Source of the DNA: an uncultured Oscillospiraceae bacterium
Lineage (GTDB): Bacteria > Bacillota > Clostridia > Oscillospirales > Acutalibacteraceae
Direction: 5' to 3'
Length of the DNA stretch: 14,357 nt
NCBI GenBank assembly: GCA_900549055.1
Contig: URNB01000046.1
Coordinates: forward strand, 1-14,357
In this document: piece by piece, positions 1 to 6,657 of the stretch
Position numbering within the stretch: the stretch's first letter is position 1
Layout: the number at the start of each line of letters is the position of its first letter
Notes under the pieces: generated by a model
The model's database searches: none
Told to the model about the DNA's origin: nothing
The model's input: the letters and a program-made list of their open reading frames with translations, nothing else
Translations under genes and position numbers: made by a program

Positions 1-444
1 CGCCTCCGTACCCAAATCATCGTAGGCTATAACCTCGGCTTCTTTAATATGGCCGGCTATAAGGGCCGCCGCTCCGCCCGTTGCGGCGAAATAAACCGCA
101 CCGTATTTTTTCATGGCGCTCTTTACGGCGTCATTCCTTTTGCCCTTGCCTATCATACCCGTAAGGCCGAGCTCCATCATTTTAGGCGCATATGCGTCCA
201 TTCTGCCCGACGTTGTAGGGCCGGCGGAGCCTATGACCTGTCCCGGCTTGGCGGGGGTAGGGCCTACGTAATAGATTATCTGGTTTTTGGGGTCGAAGGG
301 GAGCTTTTCGCCCTTTGCTGCGGCCTCCGTCATACGCTTATGCGCCGCATCCCTTGCGGTATAAATATAACCTGTAATTTTGACGATGTCGCCCGCCTTT
401 AGTTCCCTTGCGGCCTCCTCCGTCAGCGGTGTTAATAAATTCAT
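1..444 (-). CDS. fumB: Class I fumarate hydratase / tartrate dehydratase beta subunit (Fe-S hydro-lyase), 3'-partial
   Basis: The visible 148 residues are the N-terminal part of the beta subunit of a two-subunit, oxygen-sensitive [4Fe-4S] hydro-lyase of the fumarate hydratase / L(+)-tartrate dehydratase class, which interconverts fumarate and malate (or tartrate and oxaloacetate) in the cytoplasm. Family hallmarks in order are PLTEE near residue 6, YTARDAAHKR near 27-36, IIYYVGP near 55-61, GSAGPTTSGRMD near 71-82, GMIGKGKR near 96-103, and YFAATGGAAAL near 116-126, then YDDLGTEA at the window edge. About 30-40 residues are expected beyond base 1. The ATG at 444-442 has a strong ribosome site (AAGGAGGA, six-base spacing). 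It overlaps the stop of the upstream hydrolase as ATGA. In Clostridia the alpha-subunit gene normally lies directly upstream; here a glycoside hydrolase does, so the partner is missing from the visible context. Family assignment is firm; fumarate versus tartrate specificity cannot be decided from this part. Confidence 0.9.
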   Translation of the reverse strand, partial: MNLLTPLTEEAARELKAGDIVKITGYIYTARDAAHKRMTEAAAKGEKLPFDPKNQIIYYVGPTPAKPGQVIGSAGPTTSGRMDAYAPKMMELGLTGMIGKGKRNDAVKSAMKKYGAVYFAATGGAAALIAGHIKEAEVIAYDDLGTEA

Positions 445-2396
445 AATAAATCCTCCTTAAAGCCTGCCCTCATTAAAATTTCCAGACGGAGATAATTACC
501 TATAAATGCGTTTGCGGGGGCGATTTCCGGATAATCGGTATTGCGGTTTCGCTCCGGGCCGAATTTATGAAGCAGTGTTTCAAGCAGCTCGCCGTCGCGC
601 TCGGGCGACGCAACACCGAAAAAGAAAGCGTAATACTGGCATACCTCTGTTGCGTCGGGCTTTGCCTTAAGTATTCCGTTTTCCCGAACTGCATGATCAC
701 GGAAAAATTTACCGTCGAATGATTGGCAGTAAACGGTTTTGCGTATTTTTTCGGCTTTTACGGAAAGCTCGGGCAGATTATAAAGCTCTGAAATTGCCGA
801 AAGCATTGCGGAATAAAGCATATTAGACGGGTAATTGACACCATCGGTCAAATCGTTTGCCCGCGACCATTCCACAAAAACCCAGCTTTCAAGATTTTCA
901 AGCAGACCGTCGCTGTTTTCAAAGCGGCTGAAGTATTTAAGGAGTCCTAAAGCCTTTGCCCTGAATCGTTCAACCAGTTCACGGTCTCCCGAGCGGTCAA
1001 GATATTCGCGCAGCTCCAAAAACAGCCACATAGCCCAGTTAGGTATAAAGGAATTCGGCGTATGATCCGCCGGGTAGCACATCGGGATCATGCCGTCGGG
1101 AATATTCACATAGCTTTCTTCGCAAAGAAAATTTTCCAAAAAATCGTGTTCAACTAAAGTCTCGCCGCAAAGCAGATATTCGGTTCTTCCCGAAAAAAAG
1201 CTGTCGCAAAGCCAGCCGGCGCGCTCACGCGAGGGGCAGTCCATAAACAGATCAACACTTCCCTGGCGGAAGGTTTCAACAGCCGCGTCCGCGATTTTGC
1301 AAATCTCCGCATCATCGAATTTCATGCTGTATTTAAGCGGTGGATGCTTATATTCGGTCATAAAAAGCTCTGCTTCCGCATCCCCGCCATATACCGCCGC
1401 CTGCAGATATTTGCAGGTATAAGCCTCAAAAAAGCGGAGGGTTTTTCCCCCTGCGGGCAGATCAAAAATTGCCGCATTGCAGCAGCCCCCGCGCAGATAA
1501 TCAACACGGTCTGTATCGCTCAATATTTCATCAAACATAATATACAGCCTTATCGGGCGCTGTGTTTTTATATGTATTCCTATCATCCCGGTTGCGTTAT
1601 ACGGCAGCTCATAAATACCGTATGTGCCGTCCGAAAGCGCTTTGTCTTCGTTTGAAACAGGAGCTGAAAGCTGCAGCTTTTCGCATTCCTCGGTAATCAT
1701 TAAATCGGGATTCTCAAAAAGATACTCGGATTGCTCGGGTTTTGCTACCAACGCGTCAAAGGCACCGTTTCGCCAATATTCATCGCGCTCCGAAAAAGAA
1801 AAGGTGCCGCCTAAAATTCTTTTTGCCCCGGTTTTTTCATATAGCGAGTACGGTGTACTTCTCTTTAAATATTTCGGTTGCGGCAAATATGAAAGCGGCT
1901 CTGTACCCTGCACGGCATCAGTAAAATATGTATCGCCCTCTATAATGCGGTATGACTCCGCAAACGGGCGCTGAAAGCTGTAGCGCTGTATTTTTTTTAT
2001 ATATTCGGGATTGATACGCGCCGTGAAATTATTGCCGGTGTACGCCTCAACGCGTCCGTCTGCCGACAGCTCCGCCGTCAAAAATGAATCCTGCTTTATA
2101 AGGTAATAGCTGCGCGCATTATAACCGCAGACCTCTATAATTACCGTATTCTGTTCTTGGTCGGCAAACGGGGTCAGATCGATTTCATCCACACGAAAAA
2201 AACCGCGCCCTGCCCTCGCGGGGCCGTAGCAGACAAATTTACCGTTCACCGACATGTGATAGATACCCGAGGTCGCAATTTTTGCGATAATGGCCTTACC
2301 CTTTCCCACAACCGTTTTAAACTGTACCCTCAGGTTCATTTCCTTTTCTCTGCCCGTCACCCAAACGGGCACTGCTTTTTCAAAAAAAACGTTCAT
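441..2396 (-). CDS. GH78-like glycoside hydrolase (alpha-L-rhamnosidase family), cytoplasmic, probably C-terminally truncated
   Basis: The 651-residue protein has no signal peptide. Its N-terminal half (about 1-345) is beta-rich with a GPARAGRG stretch near 58-65, like the jelly-roll domains preceding GH78 catalytic domains. An alpha/alpha-barrel follows (about 355-651). The motif D386-C-P-S-R-E391-R-A-G-W-L-C-D398 matches the GH78 acidic signature; its spacing equals Asp567, Glu572 and Asp579 of the characterised Bacillus rhamnosidase BsRhaB, where the Glu is the proposed general acid. Aromatic segments such as WVFVEW (about 505-510) fit the sugar-binding cleft. The chain stops soon after a GNYLRLEIL segment (near 633-641). 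Homologues as I remember them continue with a segment holding the catalytic-base Glu (a TGTLWE- or TIWERW-like motif), absent here. ATG at 2396 is preceded by AGGGAG. It follows the AraC gene by 18 bases, so the two are probably cotranscribed. Hydrolysis of terminal alpha-L-rhamnosides from imported oligosaccharides is inferred; activity is doubtful if the truncation is real. Confidence 0.8.
   Translation of the reverse strand: MNVFFEKAVPVWVTGREKEMNLRVQFKTVVGKGKAIIAKIATSGIYHMSVNGKFVCYGPARAGRGFFRVDEIDLTPFADQEQNTVIIEVCGYNARSYYLIKQDSFLTAELSADGRVEAYTGNNFTARINPEYIKKIQRYSFQRPFAESYRIIEGDTYFTDAVQGTEPLSYLPQPKYLKRSTPYSLYEKTGAKRILGGTFSFSERDEYWRNGAFDALVAKPEQSEYLFENPDLMITEECEKLQLSAPVSNEDKALSDGTYGIYELPYNATGMIGIHIKTQRPIRLYIMFDEILSDTDRVDYLRGGCCNAAIFDLPAGGKTLRFFEAYTCKYLQAAVYGGDAEAELFMTEYKHPPLKYSMKFDDAEICKIADAAVETFRQGSVDLFMDCPSRERAGWLCDSFFSGRTEYLLCGETLVEHDFLENFLCEESYVNIPDGMIPMCYPADHTPNSFIPNWAMWLFLELREYLDRSGDRELVERFRAKALGLLKYFSRFENSDGLLENLESWVFVEWSRANDLTDGVNYPSNMLYSAMLSAISELYNLPELSVKAEKIRKTVYCQSFDGKFFRDHAVRENGILKAKPDATEVCQYYAFFFGVASPERDGELLETLLHKFGPERNRNTDYPEIAPANAFIGNYLRLEILMRAGFKEDLL
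451..458 (-). promoter_or_regulatory. Ribosome binding site of the fumarase beta subunit gene, inside the hydrolase gene
   Basis: On the minus strand AAGGAGGA lies six bases before the ATG at 444. These same bases encode Lys-Glu and the start of Asp in the last codons of the upstream hydrolase, so the site would sit inside that reading frame. It is the point where hydrolase-like sequence ends and the fumarase gene begins. Confidence 0.75.
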
Positions 2397-2414
2397 TTTT
2401 TTGTCTCCCTGAAA

Positions 2415-4715
2415 TTATTGCTCGGAATACATTTCCCTGTACCTTCCCGGTGTTATGCCGCTGTAACGCTTAAAAATTCTGATAAAGGTATTGGGGTTTT
2501 CATAGCCTGTAAGATATGTTACCTCCTGCACCGATTTTCCGCCGACCGTCAGCAATTCCTTTGCCTTTTCAATGCGCACCTTATGGATATAATCAAGCAG
2601 ACCGTTGCCTGTCTTTTTTATAAATTTGGCAGAAAGCGTGCGCGGATTCTGCTGCATCATATCGGCAATAAACGAAACCGACAAATCGGGATTGGCATAT
2701 TCGCGCTCCACGATTGCGGCAATCTCATCCACAAAATCGGTCGTATTTTCACTACTTTTTCCGAGCGTGATTATTTGCTCGAGCGTCTCGTAAAATTGCC
2801 GCCGCAAAACAGCAGGATCTCTGCAATAAAGAATATAATCTATGCGATCGCTCATTGCGTCAATCAAACCGTTTTTATCGGAATCGGCAAAATATTCCCC
2901 GCAGGTTCTCAAAAGCTCATAGCACTGAAGTGAAATAAACTCCGCCGAGATCCTGCTCCCGTGGCTTTTTTTATCGAATATCCAATCTATTGATTTACGG
3001 GCGCCGTCATAATCCTTGGCTTTTATCAAATTTAAGAAATGGAATTTTGATTCAATAATACGCGCGTATTCCGACTGCTCATTGTGTTTACCCGAAATAT
3101 CCTTGAACAAGCATGCGGATTCCGATGAATCAAGCGCAAAGTCCAAAGCGGCGCAGGCGCGATAGTATGAACGCGAAACCGCCGTAAGTCCGAGACTGAC
3201 ACTGCCTATTCCGGCGCATACCGTGTGTCCAAATTCCTTTTTGCTTACATCTGTAATCTTTTGTACGGGCAGCAGCATATCCTGCGCTTCAAGTGCGGAA
3301 TCGGTTGAAAATAAGCATACTATTCTGTCATTCAGCCGGGTTGAGACGCAATCGCCGTAATCGCACAAAATATTTTCTGTAACAAACTGCATAAGCGCAT
3401 ATTCCTGCTCGTTCTGCGCATTTGCGTCTGAATCTTTTAAGTCGCATATTTCAAAATCAATTACAATAAAGCACCTATTTTCAACCGGAATACCCACGCG
3501 CTCCAGTTGCGCGGTTTCCGCCTTTGCGTCGATAGGAGCACGCGCGGTAAGCAGATCGTTTAAAAGCTTTCGCCGCATAACGGTGCGTTGATCGTCGTTT
3601 TGCTGCTTTAACTGATTTACATAAATTAACTGACGCGATACAATTCCCTCTATCGAGGAGGAATCGTTTATAATTATTCGGTTGAGATTTCCGTCGTCCG
3701 GTCGCTCCAATATATTTTTAACATTATGCAGTGTGCGGTTTTGGAAAAACAGGATCCACACCAAATACAAAAGCAGCAGCACGCATATAATTATAATTGC
3801 AATTATAAGCGTTATACCCGAGCCGAACTGTGAAAAAAAGCTGCCGGATTTTTTCCCCGAAAGGAACAGCCTGTACGGGCGCTCGGTGATTCTTGAACCG
3901 TAAATTTCCAGTTGTTCGCCGTCGCTTGAAGCAAATTCGTTTCCGTTATAGCCGAAGGTAAGTGCAGTAAAGCGGATATTTGCAGCCTTCATATCGTTTT
4001 TTGCACAAAAAACATATTCGTTTTCGCGGTTTATGACGGTTATGTTTTCATCCGGCGGAAGATTTGTAACCCCAAGCATGGTGCGCAGCACAGGACGCTT
4101 GAAATTAATAAACATCAGACCGAGCGGCGTTCCGTTTTTGGTTGAAACGATTTGACGGACATAGCAAAAATCATCGATTCCCCTCATAAGACTCGAGGAA
4201 CCCGGTTTATTAAGCACCGACAGCATATACATATCGGCATTGTTTTCAAAAAGCTTTAAATAGCCGCCGTAATCAGTGGTAAGGCAAGCCTTGAAAAGCT
4301 CTGTATTCATTTCCCTGCGTGAGCATACAGAAAGTACGCGGTCACCTGAGGCGGTCATTAAAATCACATTGTCAACAACCGGGAATGAAGAAGTGTATGA
4401 GGTAAGCAGCTCCTCGCACTGCTGTGCTTTACCGTCGCGCAACAGACCCATCTGGTAGGCGGCGTCCTTAGCATAAAACATTAGGGCAAGCTCTGATGCG
4501 CTGTCAATCATTTTATCAAACGAGTTTGCAATGCTTGTTACCGTATCGGTTCTTTGCTCGCGCTCTCGGCGTTCATAGCTTGCAGAAACGGAACGGGCGA
4601 TAATTACAAAAACAAGAAAAAGCAGCAAAACAATACTTGCGGCAACGGAAATCAACCGGACCGCGGATTGATTGAACGGAATGGCGCGCAGCTTTTTGCT
4701 CAGTTGCTTCTGCAA
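2415..4715 (-). CDS. Membrane-bound AraC-family transcriptional regulator with extracytoplasmic sensor
   Basis: Residue numbers count from a GTG at 4724. Helix 1 spans about 24-43 and helix 2 about 303-327 (a long Ile/Leu/Val run), bracketing an extracytoplasmic region of about 255 residues that is the probable ligand sensor. A cytoplasmic linker and a GGDEF-like but catalytically empty domain follow (about 385-545, with CAGIGSVSLGL and SYYRACAALDFAL, as in CdaR/YesN-type regulators). A C-terminal AraC double helix-turn-helix covers about 662-769, with LSVSFIADMM for the first helix-turn-helix and SVQEVTYLTGYENPNTFIRIFKRYSGITPG for the second in two adjoining pieces. The GTG at 4724 lies inside the sequence AAGGAAGTGA, a near-perfect anti-Shine-Dalgarno match, so the TTG at 4715 (five bases after it, 766 residues) is the better start. 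The protein probably senses an extracellular sugar and controls the flanking transporter and hydrolase genes. A sigma-A-like promoter candidate lies just upstream. Confidence 0.9.
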   Translation of the reverse strand: MQKQLSKKLRAIPFNQSAVRLISVAASIVLLLFLVFVIIARSVSASYERREREQRTDTVTSIANSFDKMIDSASELALMFYAKDAAYQMGLLRDGKAQQCEELLTSYTSSFPVVDNVILMTASGDRVLSVCSRREMNTELFKACLTTDYGGYLKLFENNADMYMLSVLNKPGSSSLMRGIDDFCYVRQIVSTKNGTPLGLMFINFKRPVLRTMLGVTNLPPDENITVINRENEYVFCAKNDMKAANIRFTALTFGYNGNEFASSDGEQLEIYGSRITERPYRLFLSGKKSGSFFSQFGSGITLIIAIIIICVLLLLYLVWILFFQNRTLHNVKNILERPDDGNLNRIIINDSSSIEGIVSRQLIYVNQLKQQNDDQRTVMRRKLLNDLLTARAPIDAKAETAQLERVGIPVENRCFIVIDFEICDLKDSDANAQNEQEYALMQFVTENILCDYGDCVSTRLNDRIVCLFSTDSALEAQDMLLPVQKITDVSKKEFGHTVCAGIGSVSLGLTAVSRSYYRACAALDFALDSSESACLFKDISGKHNEQSEYARIIESKFHFLNLIKAKDYDGARKSIDWIFDKKSHGSRISAEFISLQCYELLRTCGEYFADSDKNGLIDAMSDRIDYILYCRDPAVLRRQFYETLEQIITLGKSSENTTDFVDEIAAIVEREYANPDLSVSFIADMMQQNPRTLSAKFIKKTGNGLLDYIHKVRIEKAKELLTVGGKSVQEVTYLTGYENPNTFIRIFKRYSGITPGRYREMYSEQ

Positions 4716-4720
4716 TTTTC

Positions 4721-4730
4721 TCACTTCCTT
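4721..4730 (-). promoter_or_regulatory. Ribosome binding site that decides a TTG start for the AraC gene
   Basis: The minus-strand sequence AAGGAAGTGA differs by one base from the ideal anti-16S match AAGGAGGTGA. It is followed by GAAAA and then TTG at 4715-4713. The upstream in-frame GTG (4724-4722) is part of this site and so is unlikely to be the start. Confidence 0.65.
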
Positions 4731-4762
4731 AAAACAAGCAATGTGCCCGATAAACTATTATT

Positions 4763-4791
4763 ATTTTAACCTACAATGCCTGATCTTTCAA
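4763..4791 (-). promoter_or_regulatory. Candidate sigma-A promoter for the AraC and hydrolase genes
   Basis: Reading the minus strand, TTGAAA (4791-4786, five of six matches to the -35 consensus) is followed by exactly 17 bases and TAAAAT (4768-4763, five of six matches to the -10 consensus). The -35 lies in the last codons of the upstream permease and the -10 covers its stop codon. Transcription would begin near 4756, giving a leader of about 40 bases. This is the only clear promoter-like pair I found in the window, and it has not been scored against background. Confidence 0.5.
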
Positions 4792-5752
4792 TCCCCTCGG
4801 TAAACTTTTTTTGAACAAAGAAATAAATGAGCATAGGCGGAAGAATGACAAGCAGGCAGCCCGCCTGAACACGGATCATAATAAGCTGCTGGTCGCTTAA
4901 GGAAACAAACTCGCCTATAGCCATTGAAAGATGCGATAACGCAACCGTAAGAGTCGAATGCTTATCGGCAAACATTGTATTAAGATAGTAGTCGTTATAA
5001 TACCACACGCCCGAAAAAATAAGTCCGGTAAGTAAAATGGTTTTGGCATTCGGCAGCATTATTGAAAAATAGGTTTTAAAGGCGCCGCAGCCGTCTATCA
5101 TAGCCGCTTCCTCAAGCTCCTTAGGCATATTACGGAAAAACTGGCGGAAAATATAAATAAACAGTCCGCTTCTTATTCCCATTCCGAACATTGCCGGCAG
5201 CCAAAACGCAAAGGGCGTGTTTAAAATGCTGATATTTATATCGGTACCGGATATAAGACGAACAAGCTTCATAATACCGAGCACATCAAAATTTGAAAAA
5301 CTGACAAACATCGGTATTATAGTAGTCTGCGCCGGAACGATTATTGTAAAAAGAGCTATTGCAAACAAAACTCCCCTGCCCTTGAACTTAAAGCGGGCAA
5401 AGCCGTAGCCCACAAAAGCGGTTACCGCAATTTGCAAAACCGCCGAAACAATATTATAAAACACTGTGTACCAAAGCGAACGCGGATAATTAAGCGAGAC
5501 AAAAGCCTGCTTTATATTGTTTAAAACGAAATGCTTCGGAATCCACACAATACTGGTGTCCAAAATATCGGCGTCACTGCGGAAAGCTGTGCTGAGCATA
5601 TAAAGAATCGGGTAAAGAATAACATATGAAAGCCCTATAAACAACCCCAGCCTGAAAAGTGCAAGCGCAATTCTTTCAAGCCTGCGCACCGCGGCGCGGC
5701 GGTTCAGAGGCTCACTTGTGTACCCTTTTAATTTTGATAAAACAGAATTCAT
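4766..5752 (-). CDS. Carbohydrate ABC transporter permease, MalG-type (second pair)
   Basis: This 328-residue inner-membrane permease of the CUT1 sugar importer class has about six hydrophobic helices (the first about 33-55, the last about 292-313). The cytoplasmic EAA loop, which docks on the ATPase, is at 215-234 (EEAAMIDG, then SIMLP). The frame stays open back to 5854, but the ATG at 5752 is preferred. It has GGAGGTG at 5758-5764 with good spacing, and the longer version would overlap the preceding permease by 85 bases and add a non-hydrophobic leader rich in Cys and Arg. It lies 17 bases after the MalF-type partner gene, and the two should form a heterodimeric channel. The C-terminal ERSGIVG ending is typical of MalG-type permeases. 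Substrate is not readable from the permease; a carbohydrate is inferred from the family and from the adjacent glycosidase. Confidence 0.93.
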   Translation of the reverse strand: MNSVLSKLKGYTSEPLNRRAAVRRLERIALALFRLGLFIGLSYVILYPILYMLSTAFRSDADILDTSIVWIPKHFVLNNIKQAFVSLNYPRSLWYTVFYNIVSAVLQIAVTAFVGYGFARFKFKGRGVLFAIALFTIIVPAQTTIIPMFVSFSNFDVLGIMKLVRLISGTDINISILNTPFAFWLPAMFGMGIRSGLFIYIFRQFFRNMPKELEEAAMIDGCGAFKTYFSIMLPNAKTILLTGLIFSGVWYYNDYYLNTMFADKHSTLTVALSHLSMAIGEFVSLSDQQLIMIRVQAGCLLVILPPMLIYFFVQKKFTEGIERSGIVG

Positions 5753-5757
5753 AACGG

Positions 5758-5764
5758 CACCTCC
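5758..5764 (-). promoter_or_regulatory. Ribosome binding site fixing the start of the second MalG-type permease
   Basis: GGAGGTG on the minus strand, five bases before the ATG at 5752, supports this start over a possible one about 100 bases upstream that would overlap the previous gene. Confidence 0.7.
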
Positions 5765-5769
5765 CCCGC

Positions 5770-6657
5770 TTAATCGTTCATATAAAATACTTTCCTTGAA
5801 AACAGCCCGATCACAACAAACAAAATCACGCTTATAACAACGAAATATATCCATGTCACAGCCGATGAAAACGAGTAATGCAGGTTTGACGCCTGAGAGG
5901 TCACAAATTCCATTACACCGTTTGAATAGCTTGTAAACGTGTCAATTACGGTAAAAGCAATGTTTACCAATATCATGGGGCTTATCATAGGAACTGTGAT
6001 TTTCCAAAAATATTCCCAGGCGGTAGCTCCCTCAACGCTTGCCGCCTCTTTAAGTGAGGGCGGTATTGACTGAAGCGCTGCAAGGAACAGAATTATCTGT
6101 ACGCCTGATTGCCAGGTCATTGTGAAAATACTGTCAATAACCGAAGTAAGATATTTTATAAGCCCATCGGGCAGCCCCGCCTGTGTTAAAATATCGCCGA
6201 CAGAAAAGCTTGAAACCATAAAAACCGAGGAAGATCCCGTTACGTCTCCGCTGTAGCTGTCGCTGTTGATAATGGAAAGCAAAACGCTAGACGACAGCAT
6301 AAGCGGAAGAAAGAAAATGCTTCTGACAAGTCCTCTGCCGTAAAATTCCGCGTTCAGCATTACCGAAATAAAAAGTGCAAATATAATTATTATTGGCACC
6401 TGAATTGCAATTTCCTTTAACGCCGCAACTAAAAGCGGGATAAACCGTTCATCGGAAAACAGGGCGTTTTTATAGTAAGAAAGCCCCGCAAACCGTGTAT
6501 TTACACCGCCCTGAACGATAGTTACATGCGAAAATGAGTACATAAGCGAGGTTAAAATTGGTACGGCAAAGAAAAACAGAAGCCCCAAAAGCCACGGCAG
6601 TATAAAAATATATCCGGTGCGGGCGCGTTTTTGCTCTAAAGACAGCCTTTTGTTCAT
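5770..6657 (-). CDS. Sugar ABC transporter permease, MalF-type (second pair)
   Basis: This 295-residue integral membrane protein is of the MalF/UgpA type, with about six hydrophobic helices (first about 15-40, last about 265-288). The EAA loop is at about 204-223 (KEAASVEGA, then WKITVP), the contact site for a cytoplasmic ATPase. A Ser/Asp-rich external stretch (about 131-152, SDSYSGDVTGSSS) sits between middle helices. The ATG at 6657 overlaps the stop of the DUF5696 gene as ATGA and is preceded by AGGGGGAA inside that gene, so the two proteins are likely translationally coupled. It pairs with the MalG-type permease immediately downstream. No binding protein or ATPase lies next to this pair, so it either shares the binding protein encoded at the start of the cluster or uses one outside the window. 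Confidence 0.92.
   Translation of the reverse strand: MNKRLSLEQKRARTGYIFILPWLLGLLFFFAVPILTSLMYSFSHVTIVQGGVNTRFAGLSYYKNALFSDERFIPLLVAALKEIAIQVPIIIIFALFISVMLNAEFYGRGLVRSIFFLPLMLSSSVLLSIINSDSYSGDVTGSSSVFMVSSFSVGDILTQAGLPDGLIKYLTSVIDSIFTMTWQSGVQIILFLAALQSIPPSLKEAASVEGATAWEYFWKITVPMISPMILVNIAFTVIDTFTSYSNGVMEFVTSQASNLHYSFSSAVTWIYFVVISVILFVVIGLFSRKVFYMND

Noticed and set aside
49..402. Open frame of 117 codons on the plus strand
   Set aside because: It lies wholly opposite the fumarase beta-subunit gene, which has clear family motifs and a ribosome site. It is an antisense shadow.
1..444. Fumarase segment as horizontally acquired DNA on the basis of base composition
   Set aside because: Hand counts gave about 54% GC here and 53% in the adjacent hydrolase end, against 42% in one permease stretch (4801-4980). 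Composition therefore does not separate it from its immediate neighbour, although AGG is used for three of five Arg codons.
1632..1645. cre-like palindrome CGAAAGCGCTTTGT (CcpA catabolite repression site)
   Set aside because: It matches about 12 of 14 consensus positions but sits deep in the hydrolase coding region, far from any promoter. Such matches occur by chance in a sequence this long.
2157..2933. Open frame of 258 codons on the plus strand
   Set aside because: It runs opposite the end of the AraC gene (including its DNA-binding domain) and the start of the hydrolase gene, both firmly identified. The translation shows no domain.
5753..5854. Longer N-terminus for the second MalG-type permease
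   Set aside because: It would overlap the MalF-type gene and adds a leader unlike the family. A strong ribosome site directly precedes the ATG at 5752.
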